In this document: positions 8,905 to 19,452 of the stretch, piece after piece
How positions within the stretch are numbered: position 1 is the stretch's first letter
Layout of the letters: every line of letters starts with the position of its first letter
From: Halorientalis pallida
GTDB taxonomy: Archaea; Halobacteriota; Halobacteria; Halobacteriales; Haloarculaceae
Assembly (NCBI RefSeq): GCF_004118325.1
Contig: NZ_RDFA01000002.1
Span: forward strand, 501,001 to 565,000
DNA: 64,000 nt
Reading direction: 5' to 3'
Program-made: the position numbers and the translations under genes
The notes under the pieces: model-generated
What the model was told of the DNA's origin: nothing
What the model saw: the letters and a program-made list of their open reading frames with translations, nothing else
The model's database searches: none

Positions 8905-9222
8905 ATGCGATTCTGTGACGAGTGTGGTTCGCTGATGCACACGGAGGGCGACACGTGGGTATGTCGCTCCTGTGAGAACGAGGCGCCGCGGGACTCGCAA
9001 GCAGAAGCGGCGATGACGACCCAGGACGGACAGCAAGACGACGGGGCACCCGACGTGGCCGACGCGACCCAGGACTCAACCGAGACGATGCAGGAGCCCT
9101 GTCCGGCGGCCGACTGCGACAGCGACCGGGCCTACTACGAGATGCTGCCGAAGCCGGGCGGTTCCTACGAGGTTCGGCTGTTCACCTGCGTCGAGTGCGG
9201 GCACAAGTGGCGCGAGTCCTGA
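8905..9222 (+). CDS. TFS/RpoM-like zinc-ribbon protein lacking the catalytic acidic pair
   Basis: 105 residues with two zinc ribbons: N-terminal MRFCDECGSLM with CRSCENEAP, and C-terminal CPAADCDSDRAYYEM with FTCVECGHKWRES. A Gln/Asp/Thr-rich linker joins them. This is the layout of archaeal transcript-cleavage factor TFS, which binds RNA polymerase through the secondary channel. In active TFS/TFIIS the tip of the second ribbon carries R-S-A-D-E; here the same place reads K-P-G-G-S, so the Asp-Glu that coordinates the catalytic metal is absent. It may regulate RNA polymerase without stimulating cleavage, as known for some archaeal TFS paralogues. Start from the TATA spacing. Confidence 0.82.
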   Translation: MRFCDECGSLMHTEGDTWVCRSCENEAPRDSQAEAAMTTQDGQQDDGAPDVADATQDSTETMQEPCPAADCDSDRAYYEMLPKPGGSYEVRLFTCVECGHKWRES

Positions 9223-9247
9223 CGGCGCATCCCGCGAACCCCGCCGC

Positions 9248-10045
9248 TTACCGGGCCAGCCAGCCGCCGTCGACGGCGTAGGTGTAGCCGGTGCAGTAGC
9301 GGGCGGCCTCGCTGGCGAGGAACAGGGCCATCCCCTGGAGCTCCTCGGGTTCTGCGATCCGGTCGACGGGCGTCTCGGCCTCGATCTCGTCGGCGATGTC
9401 CTGCCCGACGCGGCTGTCCTCGTCGAGGTAGCCGCCGCCGATGTTCGTCCGGGCGTGACTCGGCGCGATGGCGTTGACGCGGATCTCGGGGGCCCACTCC
9501 GCGCCGAGGGTTCGCGTGAGGTTGACGACGCCGCCCTTCGAGGCGGCGTAGGCCGGGTTGTACCCCATCGCGTCGCTGCCGACCAGCCCGTAGACGGAGG
9601 CGGTGTTGACGATCGACCCGCCCGAGTCCTGCTCGGCCATCGCACGGGCGGCGTAGAGATCGGTGAGCCACACCCCCCGGAGATTCACGTCCACGATGCG
9701 GTCCCACTGGGCCAGCTGGTAGTGCTGGGCCGGCCGTTCGAGTTCGCCGATGCCCGCGTTGGCGAAGGCGGCGTCGAGGCGGCCGAAGCGCTCCAGCGCC
9801 GCGTCGACCATCCCCTCGACGGCCGCCTCGTCGGTCACGTCCACTTCGAGGGCCAGCGTCTCGGCCCCCGTGTCGGCTTCGAGGTCGTCGGCGACCGCCT
9901 GCGCGCCGTCGTGATCCAGGTCCGCGACGACCACGTCCGCGCCGGCCTCGGCCATCGCGGTGGCGAAGGCACTCCCCAGGCCGCCCGCCGCGCCAGTCAC
10001 CAGCGCGACCGACCCGTCCAGCCGGAACTCGTCGAGCACTCCCAT
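9248..10045 (-). CDS. Short-chain dehydrogenase/reductase
   Basis: 265 residues, classical SDR. NAD(P)-binding TGAAGGLGSAFA at residues 18-29, Asp at the end of strand 2 (VVVADLDHDG, favouring NAD), NAG motif AFANAGIG, catalytic Ser in NTASVYG, and Tyr-x-x-x-Lys in AYAASKGG. The C-terminus YAVDGGWLAR is typical. Its start codon shares one base with the upstream enolase-superfamily stop, so the two are coupled. By context it likely oxidises or reduces a sugar or sugar acid handled by the neighbouring dehydratase. Substrate inferred only. Confidence 0.87.
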   Translation of the reverse strand: MGVLDEFRLDGSVALVTGAAGGLGSAFATAMAEAGADVVVADLDHDGAQAVADDLEADTGAETLALEVDVTDEAAVEGMVDAALERFGRLDAAFANAGIGELERPAQHYQLAQWDRIVDVNLRGVWLTDLYAARAMAEQDSGGSIVNTASVYGLVGSDAMGYNPAYAASKGGVVNLTRTLGAEWAPEIRVNAIAPSHARTNIGGGYLDEDSRVGQDIADEIEAETPVDRIAEPEELQGMALFLASEAARYCTGYTYAVDGGWLAR

Positions 10046-11145
10046 TATTTGCCCTCCAGCAGGTCCCGATCCAGTTCGACGCCCAGTCCCGGCCCTTTCG
10101 GCGGCGTGACGGTGCCGTCCTCGGCGGCGAACTCGCCGTGGATCGGTGCCGACCACGCTTCGGGCGTCCACGGCGGATCGTGGGGGAACTCACACCAGTC
10201 GGCCCCGATCGCCGCCATCACGTGCAGGTTGGCGGCGAAGCCGATGGCGTTGGTCCAGGTGTGCGGGACGAACCGCACGCCCTGGTTCCGGGCGGCCCCG
10301 GCGACCTCGACGGCCCGCTTGATCCCGGTCACCAGCGCCGCGTCGGGCTGGAGCACGTCCACGGCGTCGTGGTCGAGGAACTCGTACAGTTCCTGGGGCC
10401 CGGCGTTGAACTCCCCGCCGGCGATGGGAACCGCGGCGGCGTCGCGCAGGCGCGCGTATCCCGCGTAGTCGTGGCGGGGCAGTGGCTCCTCGAACCACTC
10501 GATCCCGCCGATGTCGGCCAACTCGCGGGCGACCGCCTCGGCCTCGGCGACCGACCACTGGGTCTCCTCCTCCATCACGCGGACGGTCCACCCCTTGTTC
10601 GCGTCGACCATGAGCGTGAGATCTGGGAACGCCTCCCGGACCGCCCGCACCACGTCGAGGTCGGATCGCTCTGCGATCCGGAGTTTGACGGCCTCGAACC
10701 CCTCGTCGACGCGGTCTTGGACGTACTCGATGCGCTCGTCGGCGGGCTGGACCTCGCCGGTGCTGGCGTAGGCCCGGATCGGGTCGTCGCTCCCGCCGAG
10801 CAACTCGTAGACGGGCTTGCCGGCGTCCTTGCCGACGATATCCCACAGTGCGAGTTCGAGGTGCCACGGCCGCGGGCCGATCAGGTCGACCGTCTCCAGT
10901 TTGCGCACGATCCCCTCGACGTCGTGGGGGTCCTCGCCCTGCAGGAAGAGTGAGAGCGGTGTGGCGTAGTCGAGGCCGCCGGCGAAACTCGGGCTCGCGC
11001 TGATGCCCGTGATGCCGGCGTCGGTCTCGATCTCGAACACCTCGGCCTCGTGGCTCCCCTGCGGGTAGCCCGGGATCCAGTTCGGTCGAAAGCTATCCGC
11101 CAGTTCGTGGCTGACGTGGTGTTGCGTGACTCCGGTTATCTGCAT
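10045..11145 (-). CDS. Mandelate racemase/muconate lactonizing enzyme superfamily protein (probable sugar-acid dehydratase)
   Basis: 366 residues. An N-terminal capping domain is followed by a beta-barrel. Seen on the barrel strands: KLRIAER (a K-x-R in place of the K-x-K pair), metal ligands in MVDANKGW, WFEEPLPRHD and IAGGEFN, and a general base His in VPHTWTNAIG. That His plus the acidic ligands is the mandelate racemase/gluconate dehydratase arrangement of the enolase superfamily. Members abstract a proton alpha to a carboxylate. It overlaps the SDR gene by one base. A sugar-acid catabolic pair is the best guess; the exact acid is not determinable. Confidence 0.83.
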   Translation of the reverse strand: MQITGVTQHHVSHELADSFRPNWIPGYPQGSHEAEVFEIETDAGITGISASPSFAGGLDYATPLSLFLQGEDPHDVEGIVRKLETVDLIGPRPWHLELALWDIVGKDAGKPVYELLGGSDDPIRAYASTGEVQPADERIEYVQDRVDEGFEAVKLRIAERSDLDVVRAVREAFPDLTLMVDANKGWTVRVMEEETQWSVAEAEAVARELADIGGIEWFEEPLPRHDYAGYARLRDAAAVPIAGGEFNAGPQELYEFLDHDAVDVLQPDAALVTGIKRAVEVAGAARNQGVRFVPHTWTNAIGFAANLHVMAAIGADWCEFPHDPPWTPEAWSAPIHGEFAAEDGTVTPPKGPGLGVELDRDLLEGK

Positions 11146-11287
11146 CTCGTGTCCCCGTCGTCGCCGCCACTGGTACCGGTTCCCACGAATCGGGACGCGT
11201 CTTTATCAGCCGTGGGGCACGGTTTCGGCCGTCGCCCGAACGGTCCGATGCCAAGACATAGTATGGTCGGCGGTCGTCTTGATGAGT

Positions 11288-11791
11288 ATGTTCGCGGAGA
11301 TCATGGAGAAATTCGAGGGCAGCCCCTCCCAGCAGGCGGTGATTCGACTCCTCCTCGAACGGGGCTTCTCGGTCAACGACGACGGGCGGGTCGTCTCGGG
11401 CGGCATCGAGATCCCCAACACCGGTATCGCACGGGAGATCGACGTGGACCGGCGGGTCGTCGACTCCACGACCGACGCCATCCTCGCCGACGAACAGTTG
11501 CGGCGCATCTTCCAGAACATCTCCCAGATTCCCAGTCTGATGGACCTGGCACCGGTGCTGGACCTGCACGTCCTGACCGTCGACGTCTACGACACCGAAC
11601 AGCCCGGCATCGTCGCCGAGATCGCCGGCATGATCGCCGACGAGGGCATCTCCATGCGTCAGACCGTCTCGGAGGATCCCGAGTTCGCCGTCGATCCCAA
11701 ACTCTACATCGTGACCGAGGAAGCGCTGTCCGGCGATCTCCTCAACGAGATCCGCGACCTCGACTACGTGCGCAAGATCGAGTTGCAGTGA
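11288..11791 (+). CDS. ACT-domain regulator of amino acid metabolism (COG2150 type)
   Basis: 167 residues. The N-terminal half looks like a winged-helix segment: GSPSQQAVIRLLLERGFSVN, IAREIDVDRRVVDSTTDAI and RIFQNISQIPS. The C-terminal half is an ACT domain, DLHVLTVDVYDTEQPGIVAE with MIADEGISMRQTVSEDPEF, which in this class senses an amino acid. ATG 11288 fits the family start MFAEIMEKFEG and an atagtatg box 22-29 bases upstream; an in-frame ATG two codons earlier (11282) is the alternative. Its stop overlaps the next gene's GTG. Ligand unknown. Confidence 0.85.
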   Translation: MFAEIMEKFEGSPSQQAVIRLLLERGFSVNDDGRVVSGGIEIPNTGIAREIDVDRRVVDSTTDAILADEQLRRIFQNISQIPSLMDLAPVLDLHVLTVDVYDTEQPGIVAEIAGMIADEGISMRQTVSEDPEFAVDPKLYIVTEEALSGDLLNEIRDLDYVRKIELQ

Positions 11792-12165
11792 CCGACCAGT
11801 CGCCGCCCCTCGACGGTGACGGCCCCGACGGCGCGACCGACACCGCCGAGACCGTGACCGTCACCGTCCGGACCGACGACGGGACCCGCCGACTCACCGC
11901 GCCCGTCGGTGCCGTCCTCCGGGACGTGTTGCGCGACGCCGGCATCTCTCCCTACACTCGCTACACCGAGCGGTTGAACTGTGGCGGCCGCGGGATCTGT
12001 GCGACCTGTGGCGTGCGGATCCGGGAGGGCGAGACCGAACCCGACCACTGGCACGACCGACTGGCCGACCGGTTCGGCTACCCGCGACTCTCCTGTCAGT
12101 ACCGGCTGACGCGGGACGTGACCGTCGAAATCCCGGAGAAACGCGTCTGGGGCGGCCGCGAGTGA
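11788..12165 (+). CDS. [2Fe-2S] ferredoxin
   Basis: 125 residues read from GTG 11788, which overlaps the previous stop as GTGA. A Thr/Asp-rich acidic N-terminus of about 20 residues precedes a beta-grasp ferredoxin domain. Cluster ligands are in CGGRGICATCGV (C-x5-C-x2-C spacing) and the last Cys in LSCQYRLTRDVTV about 35 residues on. Soluble electron carrier. Coupling to an amino-acid-sensing regulator is odd and suggests a shared amino-acid-metabolism role, but that is inference only. The electron partner is unknown. Confidence 0.87.
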   Translation: MTDQSPPLDGDGPDGATDTAETVTVTVRTDDGTRRLTAPVGAVLRDVLRDAGISPYTRYTERLNCGGRGICATCGVRIREGETEPDHWHDRLADRFGYPRLSCQYRLTRDVTVEIPEKRVWGGRE

Positions 12166-12166
12166 G

Positions 12167-13546
12167 TCAACGCAACTGGACGTACGGCGGGTCTTCGAGC
12201 GGTTCGACGACGCGGGTGTGACCGGGCGTCCCGGCGGGGGATTTCGGGACCGAGAGGTACTGGAGTTCGTCGCTCCCGCGCCAGGTGCGAATCACCTGGT
12301 CGGCGACGCCCGAGAAGAAGGCGGTGAGGCGGTCACCCGCCACCGCACGGTCGCCGGCCAGCACCAGCGTGAGGTCGTACTCGCCGTTCATCAGGTTGCC
12401 GTCGGCCCAGTAGTAGAGCTGTCGTGACTCGTTTTCGGTGACGAGGTGAGCCATCGCCGAGTGCTCGATGATCGCCACGGCCTCCTCGACCCGGCCGCCC
12501 AGTTCCGCGACCAGCGTCCGGAACGCCTCCTGGATACTGCCCTCCTCCTCCTGCAGGACGACGTTGTCGGTGTCGAGGCCGGCGACGACCGGTTCGTTCG
12601 GACTGCGGCTGATGGGATCGATCAGGTACAGCAGGTTCCGGTCCATCAACTCGGTGACCGGAGCGACCGCTTCGGAGAGCAGGGCGTCGACCCGGTTGAC
12701 GAGCGTGCCCGGTGCGGTCACCAGCACAACCGGCGCGTCCTGTTCGACGGCGCGGGCGGTCAGCGCGGCGGTAAAGGGCCAGTGGTCGGCCGTCCCGTCG
12801 TGTTCGAAGAGGGTGGTGCCGTTGCGGACGAACCCGCCGGTGAGGTCGTCCAGCGTCGGGATGCCGGTCCGGAAGGGATCCTCGTGGGTTGCCCACTCCC
12901 GGGACGCCACGGTGACACCGTCCTCGTCGTGGTGGAGTGTGTGCCGGCGGGTATCGTGGTCGCGACTCCGAAGCTTCTCGACCCGACAGAACGGTCGGGC
13001 GTCGCCCTCGATCTCCTCGCGCCAGCAGTCGACGACGCCGTGGGCCAGGCGGGCGACCGACTCCGGTTCGTCCTCGGTGGCGGTCAACACCGCCGTCGTC
13101 TCGTGGTCGTCGAGGCGTTCGAGCAGGTGAAAGCGGCCGTGGCGGCCACGCTCGCGGTCGGGCGCGAGTTCGACCAGCCCGCCGGCCCCGTCGACGACCA
13201 GCCGGTCCCACTCGTCGTCCGAGAGCCGTTCGATCAGCGAGCCGAAGGGGATCGTGTCGGCACCGTCGGCCGTGACGAAACGGACCCCGCCACCGCTGGT
13301 GTCCCGGTGGATGGCCGCCAGCGTGACGCGCTCGGCCGGGTCCAGCGACGCCCGGACCACTCCGAGTGGCTCGTCGGTGGTCACGTACAGGCAGTCTTCG
13401 TCCGCGGCGACCCCGGTATCGAGAAACTGCATCGCGAGGCGGCTCTTCCCCACGCCGGACGGACCGCGGAACAACAGCGTCCGGCCCTCGGGCACGCCCC
13501 CGCCGAGCATCTCGTCGAGCATTTCGTCGCCGGTCGACCGTGACAT
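12167..13546 (-). CDS. KaiC-like RecA-superfamily ATPase with two tandem domains
   Basis: 459 residues. Domain 1 (about 1-225) begins TGDEMLDEMLGGGVPEGRTL and has Walker A GPSGVGKS at residues 28-35 and a Walker-B-like LVVDGAGGLVEL. Domain 2 (about 226-459) begins FRTGIPTLDDLTGGFVRNGT, the same pattern, but where a P-loop should follow it reads FEHDGTADHWP, so the second site has lost nucleotide binding. Such proteins occur singly and next to signalling genes in haloarchaea. ATG 13546 gives the domain-1 start directly. Cytoplasmic; role unknown. Confidence 0.82.
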   Translation of the reverse strand: MSRSTGDEMLDEMLGGGVPEGRTLLFRGPSGVGKSRLAMQFLDTGVAADEDCLYVTTDEPLGVVRASLDPAERVTLAAIHRDTSGGGVRFVTADGADTIPFGSLIERLSDDEWDRLVVDGAGGLVELAPDRERGRHGRFHLLERLDDHETTAVLTATEDEPESVARLAHGVVDCWREEIEGDARPFCRVEKLRSRDHDTRRHTLHHDEDGVTVASREWATHEDPFRTGIPTLDDLTGGFVRNGTTLFEHDGTADHWPFTAALTARAVEQDAPVVLVTAPGTLVNRVDALLSEAVAPVTELMDRNLLYLIDPISRSPNEPVVAGLDTDNVVLQEEEGSIQEAFRTLVAELGGRVEEAVAIIEHSAMAHLVTENESRQLYYWADGNLMNGEYDLTLVLAGDRAVAGDRLTAFFSGVADQVIRTWRGSDELQYLSVPKSPAGTPGHTRVVEPLEDPPYVQLR

Positions 13547-13645
13547 ACCCCCAACAGTGTGCCGAATCGACAAATAAGGTCGGCACGCCTCGGTCCGGAA
13601 AACGACGGCGGAAGGGGTTTGACCCCCGCCCCGCTATCCCCGGCA

Positions 13646-14242
13646 GTGACGGAGCGCTACCGGACCCTCGCCGGCCGCGGCGAGGCCGCCTTCGAGATCA
13701 AGGGCTCGGAGTTCGTCGGCCACGCCGCCCCCGCTCGCGACGTCGAGGCCGCCGAAGCCTTCGTCGCCGAGATTCGCGAGGCGTACGCCGACGCGACCCA
13801 CAACGTCCCGGCCTACCGTGTCCGGACAGACCCGCTCACCGAGTGGGCCTCCGACGCCGACGAGCCTTCGGGCTCGGCGGGCAAACCCGCACTGAACGTC
13901 CTCCAGGGCGAAGAACTGGAGAACGTCGTGGCCGTCGTCACCCGCTACTACGGTGGGACGAAACTCGGCGTCGGCGGCCTGGCCCGCGCCTACTCCGAGG
14001 GTGTGAAAGTCGCCGTCGAGGACGCCGGGATCACCGAGCGCCGTCCCCACGAGTCGTTCTCGATAACGGTCGAATACGACGACTCCGGAACCGTCCGCGG
14101 GATCCTCGAATCTGCGGGCGTCGAGTTCGACGCCGACTACCGGGCCGAGGTGACCTTCGACGTGCGCGTCCCGGTCGCCGACGCCGCCGCCCTCCGGGAC
14201 CGAATCCGGAGCGCCACCAGCGGCCGCGCGGCCATCGAGTGA
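13646..14242 (+). CDS. YigZ/IMPACT family protein
   Basis: 198 residues from GTG 13646. N-terminal UPF0029 domain with AAFEIKGSEFVGHAAPA, DATHNVPAYRV, DADEPSGSAGKPALNVL and VAVVTRYYGGTKLGVGGL, all hallmark strings of IMPACT/YigZ proteins. The last 70 residues form the small C-terminal alpha/beta domain (DUF1949 type, HESFSITVEYDDSGTVRGIL). The bacterial and eukaryotic relatives bind ribosome-linked or translation-regulating partners; the archaeal role is unproven. Starts divergently from the KaiC-like gene, with a 99-base gap that holds both promoters. Confidence 0.9.
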   Translation: MTERYRTLAGRGEAAFEIKGSEFVGHAAPARDVEAAEAFVAEIREAYADATHNVPAYRVRTDPLTEWASDADEPSGSAGKPALNVLQGEELENVVAVVTRYYGGTKLGVGGLARAYSEGVKVAVEDAGITERRPHESFSITVEYDDSGTVRGILESAGVEFDADYRAEVTFDVRVPVADAAALRDRIRSATSGRAAIE

Positions 14243-14290
14243 GACGCTATCGCGTGCCACTCCGACCCGAATCGGCCCACACATAAGTAG

Positions 14291-14306
14291 CCGAACTGGT
14301 GTTCGG
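14291..14306. repeat. Perfect inverted repeat in the YigZ/upp convergent spacer
   Basis: CCGAAC-TGGT-GTTCGG, 6-base arms, lies 49 bases after the YigZ stop and 90 bases past the upp stop. It could form a terminator-like hairpin on either transcript, but no T-tract follows it. The remaining spacer to 14395 shows no gene. Confidence 0.35.
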
Positions 14307-14395
14307 ATGCAGATTACAGTTCGGCTGCAGTCGTGCGGTTTTCCAGGTGAAACGAGGGGGTTTCGACGCGCGTCGACAGCACACACACTGACCTG

Positions 14396-15070
14396 TCAGG
14401 TGGTGCGGAACGCGCGGTCGCCGGCGTCGCCGAGGCCGGGGACGATGAAGCCGTCGTCGTCGAGGTGGTCGTCGATGCTGACGGTCAGCAGGTCGGCCTC
14501 GGGGAACTGCTCGGCGACGCGGGTGATCCCGGCGGGGGCGCTGACCGCCGAGAGGACCAGGAGGTTGTCTGGGTCGCTCGCGGCAGTGACCCGCTCCAGC
14601 ACGGCGGTCATGGTCGACCCGGTCGCCAGCATCGGGTCGGCGACGATGACGGTGTCCTCGGCGGTGATCTCCGGCATCTTCTCGTAGTCCACGTCGATGG
14701 GGAACTGGCCGTCCTCGTCCATCCCCGCCGACTCGTCGCGGCCGGCGCTGATGACCCCCTGTTTCGCGTGCGGGAAGGCCTTCAGGAGGCCTTCGACGAA
14801 GGGGGTGGCCGCCCGGAGGACGTTGACGATCACCACGTCGTCGAGGCCAGTGACGCGCTCGCCCATCGTGTCGGTCAGGGGTGTCTCGACCTCGACGTAC
14901 TCCGTACTCATCGCGCCGTCGATGATCTCGTAGCCACAGATACGGCCGAGTTTCACCAGCCCCTTCCGGAAGGCGACCTGTTCGGTCTCGACGCTGCGCA
15001 GGTCCGACAGGGTGTGTTTCGCCAGTGCGTGCGTGACGAGGTGCGCGTCGCCGCGTCGTTCGATGGCCAT
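14396..15070 (-). CDS. upp: Uracil phosphoribosyltransferase
   Basis: 224 residues. It salvages uracil with PRPP to give UMP. PRPP-binding loop [14 protein letters not shown], uracil-binding C-terminal region [20 protein letters not shown], and N-terminal [20 protein letters not shown], all at the usual positions for Upp. GTP activation is known for some members. Pyrimidine links elsewhere in the window are pyrE at 39390 and an NCS2 nucleobase permease at 42895. Single gene, convergent with YigZ. Confidence 0.95.
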   Translation of the reverse strand: MAIERRGDAHLVTHALAKHTLSDLRSVETEQVAFRKGLVKLGRICGYEIIDGAMSTEYVEVETPLTDTMGERVTGLDDVVIVNVLRAATPFVEGLLKAFPHAKQGVISAGRDESAGMDEDGQFPIDVDYEKMPEITAEDTVIVADPMLATGSTMTAVLERVTAASDPDNLLVLSAVSAPAGITRVAEQFPEADLLTVSIDDHLDDDGFIVPGLGDAGDRAFRTT

Positions 15071-15140
15071 ACTGGCCGTGTCACCGCCGACAGCATAAAA
15101 TCGGACGGATCGCGGCCGCTGTGCTGCCGACCAACCGCCG

Positions 15141-15827
15141 TCAGTGCTCGACGCCCATCTCTTCGAGCAGCGTCACGGCGGCCGCGTGCGAGGACGGCGG
15201 GCCGCGCGCGGTCACGAGGTCGCCGTCGACGGTGACGGCGGTGTCCTCGTCGAGGTGAGGATCGAAGTTCCCACCCGCCTGTCGCACCTCGTCTTCGACC
15301 CAGTAGGGGAGCTTTCGCCCGTCGGGCATGTTGTCGTTCTCGTCGACGATGCCTTCCTCCCAGGCGTTGGGGAAGCCGGTCACGTCGCGACCCTCGACCA
15401 GGAACTCGCCGTCGGAATCGCGGGTGAAGGCCATGATGCCGGCGGCGTGACAGACGACGAGTGCCTTGCTGTCGCCCTCCTCGACCGCCGTCCGGAGGGC
15501 GGCGCGGGCGTGGCGGTCCTGATTCACGTCCCACGCGGTGCCGTGGCCGCCGGGGAACACGACTGCGCCGTACTCGCTGGGATCGACCTGTGCCAGCGGT
15601 GTCGGGTCGGCCAGTCGCTCGTCGGACTCGGCCACCTCGCGGACGTGCTCGGCGGTCTCCTCGCCGACCTCCTCGGGGTCGACCGAGCGTTCGTCGATCA
15701 CCGGCTCGCTCCCGCTCGGGGTGGCGACCTCGATGTCGAGCCCCGCGTCGGTGAGCGTGGTGAGCGGTTCGACACATTCCTCGCCCCAGTAGCCCTCTTC
15801 GCTGACGACGAACAGTGCGGATGGCAT
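15141..15827 (-). CDS. DJ-1/PfpI family protein, Hsp31-like
   Basis: 228 residues. The nucleophile elbow is [12 protein letters not shown], Cys followed by His as in Hsp31/YDR533C-type members, and [11 protein letters not shown] plus an early Glu in [14 protein letters not shown] complete the catalytic area. Relatives are glyoxalases or chaperone/deglycase-like stress proteins in the cytoplasm. ATG 15827 ([15 protein letters not shown]) fits the first strand. The second DJ-1 type protein, at 62832-63431, is of a different subfamily. Exact reaction unproven. Confidence 0.88.
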   Translation of the reverse strand: MPSALFVVSEEGYWGEECVEPLTTLTDAGLDIEVATPSGSEPVIDERSVDPEEVGEETAEHVREVAESDERLADPTPLAQVDPSEYGAVVFPGGHGTAWDVNQDRHARAALRTAVEEGDSKALVVCHAAGIMAFTRDSDGEFLVEGRDVTGFPNAWEEGIVDENDNMPDGRKLPYWVEDEVRQAGGNFDPHLDEDTAVTVDGDLVTARGPPSSHAAAVTLLEEMGVEH

Positions 15828-15929
15828 AGCGACCGCCGTAACAGTGGGGAGCAGAAAAACCCCTGTCAGCACGTCGTCCCTGCCGGGGGGAAAAGGTATA
15901 TCCCGTCGTGCCTTACCTGCGAGGAACCG

Positions 15930-16655
15930 ATGGAAGAGAGTGTCTCGGGGTTCAAACAGCGCGGCCGCTGGGTCGACGTGGTGGAACACGGCGAACGTAT
16001 CATGCGCGCGCTGACGGACCTCGCCGAAGACCCCGACGTCGACGCCGTCGAGGAGGATGCACTGGCGGAATTCGACGACTGGCGGCCCAAGTCCGACGAA
16101 CGACTCGACGACCACGTCAACGAGAAGACCGCCGAACAGGCGAGCGTCGGTGAGGGCGAGGGCGAGAAAGCCGGCAAAGACCCCGACGAGGACCTCCAGA
16201 AGGCCGGCGAGAAACTCACCGAGTCCTACGAGAAGCTCGACGACGACCCGGACGAGGCCGTCGACAAGTGGGGCGAGTCGATCGGCCACGTGGCCCGCGC
16301 CGCCGACTCGGCCGGGCGGAAAGCCCTCCGGGCCGTCGAGGGGGCCGTCTACAAGAACGTGATGACCCAGATCGCGCCGTACTACTTCGACAACGAACTC
16401 GTCAGCGCCAACCTCCAGCGCGCCGGCCGCGGCGACGCACCCGAGTACGTTTTCGAGGTCAACGTCAACGACGACGACCTGAAGATCCGGGTGTCGAACA
16501 AACTCGCCGACTACGAGCAGTCGGTCGACCGCTGGCACGTCGACACGCCCAAAGACACCGACGCCGTCGCCGCCGCCGAGGGCGTCGACCCGCCCGAACC
16601 CAGCGACGATCTCGTCGCCGAGTCCAACGAACCCGCCCCCGACGACGGCGAGTGA
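15930..16655 (+). CDS. Conserved haloarchaeal protein (DUF5828 type)
   Basis: 241 residues, very acidic, no membrane segment. N-terminal MEESVSGFKQRGRWVDVVEH, a highly charged helical middle with repeated GEKAGKDPDEDLQKAGEKL-like heptads that could form a coiled coil, then an ordered region VYKNVMTQIAPYYFDNELVS and VFEVNVNDDDLKIRVSNKL. The tail is Asp/Glu/Pro-rich. I recognise it as a haloarchaea-specific family with no assigned function. Divergent from the DJ-1 gene, 102-base spacer; a gtatatcc box near 15897 may be its promoter. Confidence 0.68.
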   Translation: MEESVSGFKQRGRWVDVVEHGERIMRALTDLAEDPDVDAVEEDALAEFDDWRPKSDERLDDHVNEKTAEQASVGEGEGEKAGKDPDEDLQKAGEKLTESYEKLDDDPDEAVDKWGESIGHVARAADSAGRKALRAVEGAVYKNVMTQIAPYYFDNELVSANLQRAGRGDAPEYVFEVNVNDDDLKIRVSNKLADYEQSVDRWHVDTPKDTDAVAAAEGVDPPEPSDDLVAESNEPAPDDGE

Positions 16656-16670
16656 GCAGCCACGCCGTGA

Positions 16671-18962
<2,292 letters not shown>

Positions 18963-18983
18963 CCGGCCGTCCGAACGCGTTTT

Positions 18984-19082
18984 TCAGCTTTCTTCGTCGA
19001 ACAGCCCCGCCGAGTGGTATCGTTCGCCCGTGTCCGGCAGGATCGCGACGGTCACCTCTTCGGGGTAGTCCCGGGCCAGTCT
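18984..19082 (-). pseudogene. Remnant of a cysteine synthase (C-terminal 32 residues only)
   Basis: Reading the minus strand from 19082 to the TGA at 18984-18986 gives a peptide that includes ARDYPEEVTVAILPDTGER followed by YHSAGLFDEES. ILPDTGERYHSAGLF is the characteristic C-terminus of O-acetylserine sulfhydrylase (cysteine synthase). Upstream of 19083 the match stops and no catalytic domain is found anywhere nearby, so about 90% of the gene has been deleted. It lies directly after katG, tail to tail. Confidence 0.72.
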
Positions 19083-19196
19083 CGGACGGACTCGTCTCAC
19101 TCGTGGTCTTCGGACAGTCCTCACAGGAGCAGTTGTCGCCGTGCCCCCCTCAACCGACGCCCAAAACAGTGCGGGGAACGACCCGCTGTGCCGGGG

Positions 19197-19340
19197 CTAC
19201 CAGTCCCGTTCGATGGAGAACCCGCCGCAGTCAGGACAGACCTGTCGCCGGGCCTCGTACCGTGCGCCACAGCACTGACACTCGTACTCCCCGTGCCGTC
19301 CGGCGAACCGCCGTAGTCGTTCGAGTACCACTGCCCCCAC
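19197..19340 (-). CDS. 47-residue zinc-ribbon micro-protein
   Basis: Read from GTG 19340 to TAG 19197-19199. The N-terminal 18 residues are basic (VLERLRRFAGRHGEYE). Then come two Cys pairs, YECQCCGARYE and VCPDCGGFSIERDW, each C-x2-C and 12 residues apart, which would bind one zinc; the second has the C-P-x-C-G form frequent in haloarchaeal short zinc fingers. A strong TATA box lies 28-37 bases before GTG 19340, which supports this frame over the longer overlapping one (19121-19366) that has no such pattern. Function unknown; such proteins can act in regulation. Confidence 0.72.
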   Translation of the reverse strand: MGAVVLERLRRFAGRHGEYECQCCGARYEARRQVCPDCGGFSIERDW

Positions 19341-19367
19341 CTACCACGCACTATCCACGCCATCACG

Positions 19368-19377
19368 TATAATTATT
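19368..19377 (-). promoter_or_regulatory. TATA box of the zinc-ribbon gene
   Basis: Minus-strand AATAATTATA sits 28-37 bases before GTG 19340, the right distance for a leaderless transcript. It is the most AT-rich decamer in the katG to phosphate-permease gap. Confidence 0.55.
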
Positions 19378-19430
19378 CGGCAACTACGGCGCAAAAAACG
19401 TCGCATAACACCGTGCCGAGCGCCCGATGA

Positions 19431-19452
19431 CGGCAGGTTATTACGCCTGCCG
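19431..19452 (+). promoter_or_regulatory. Palindrome enclosing the TATA box of the phosphate permease
   Basis: CGGCAGG-TTATTACG-CCTGCCG, 7-base perfect arms around an 8-base AT-containing centre. The centre (TTATTA) is about 29-34 bases before ATG 19471, where the TATA box of a leaderless transcript belongs. A repressor bound here would block TBP, so this is a candidate phosphate-responsive operator. Confidence 0.5.
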
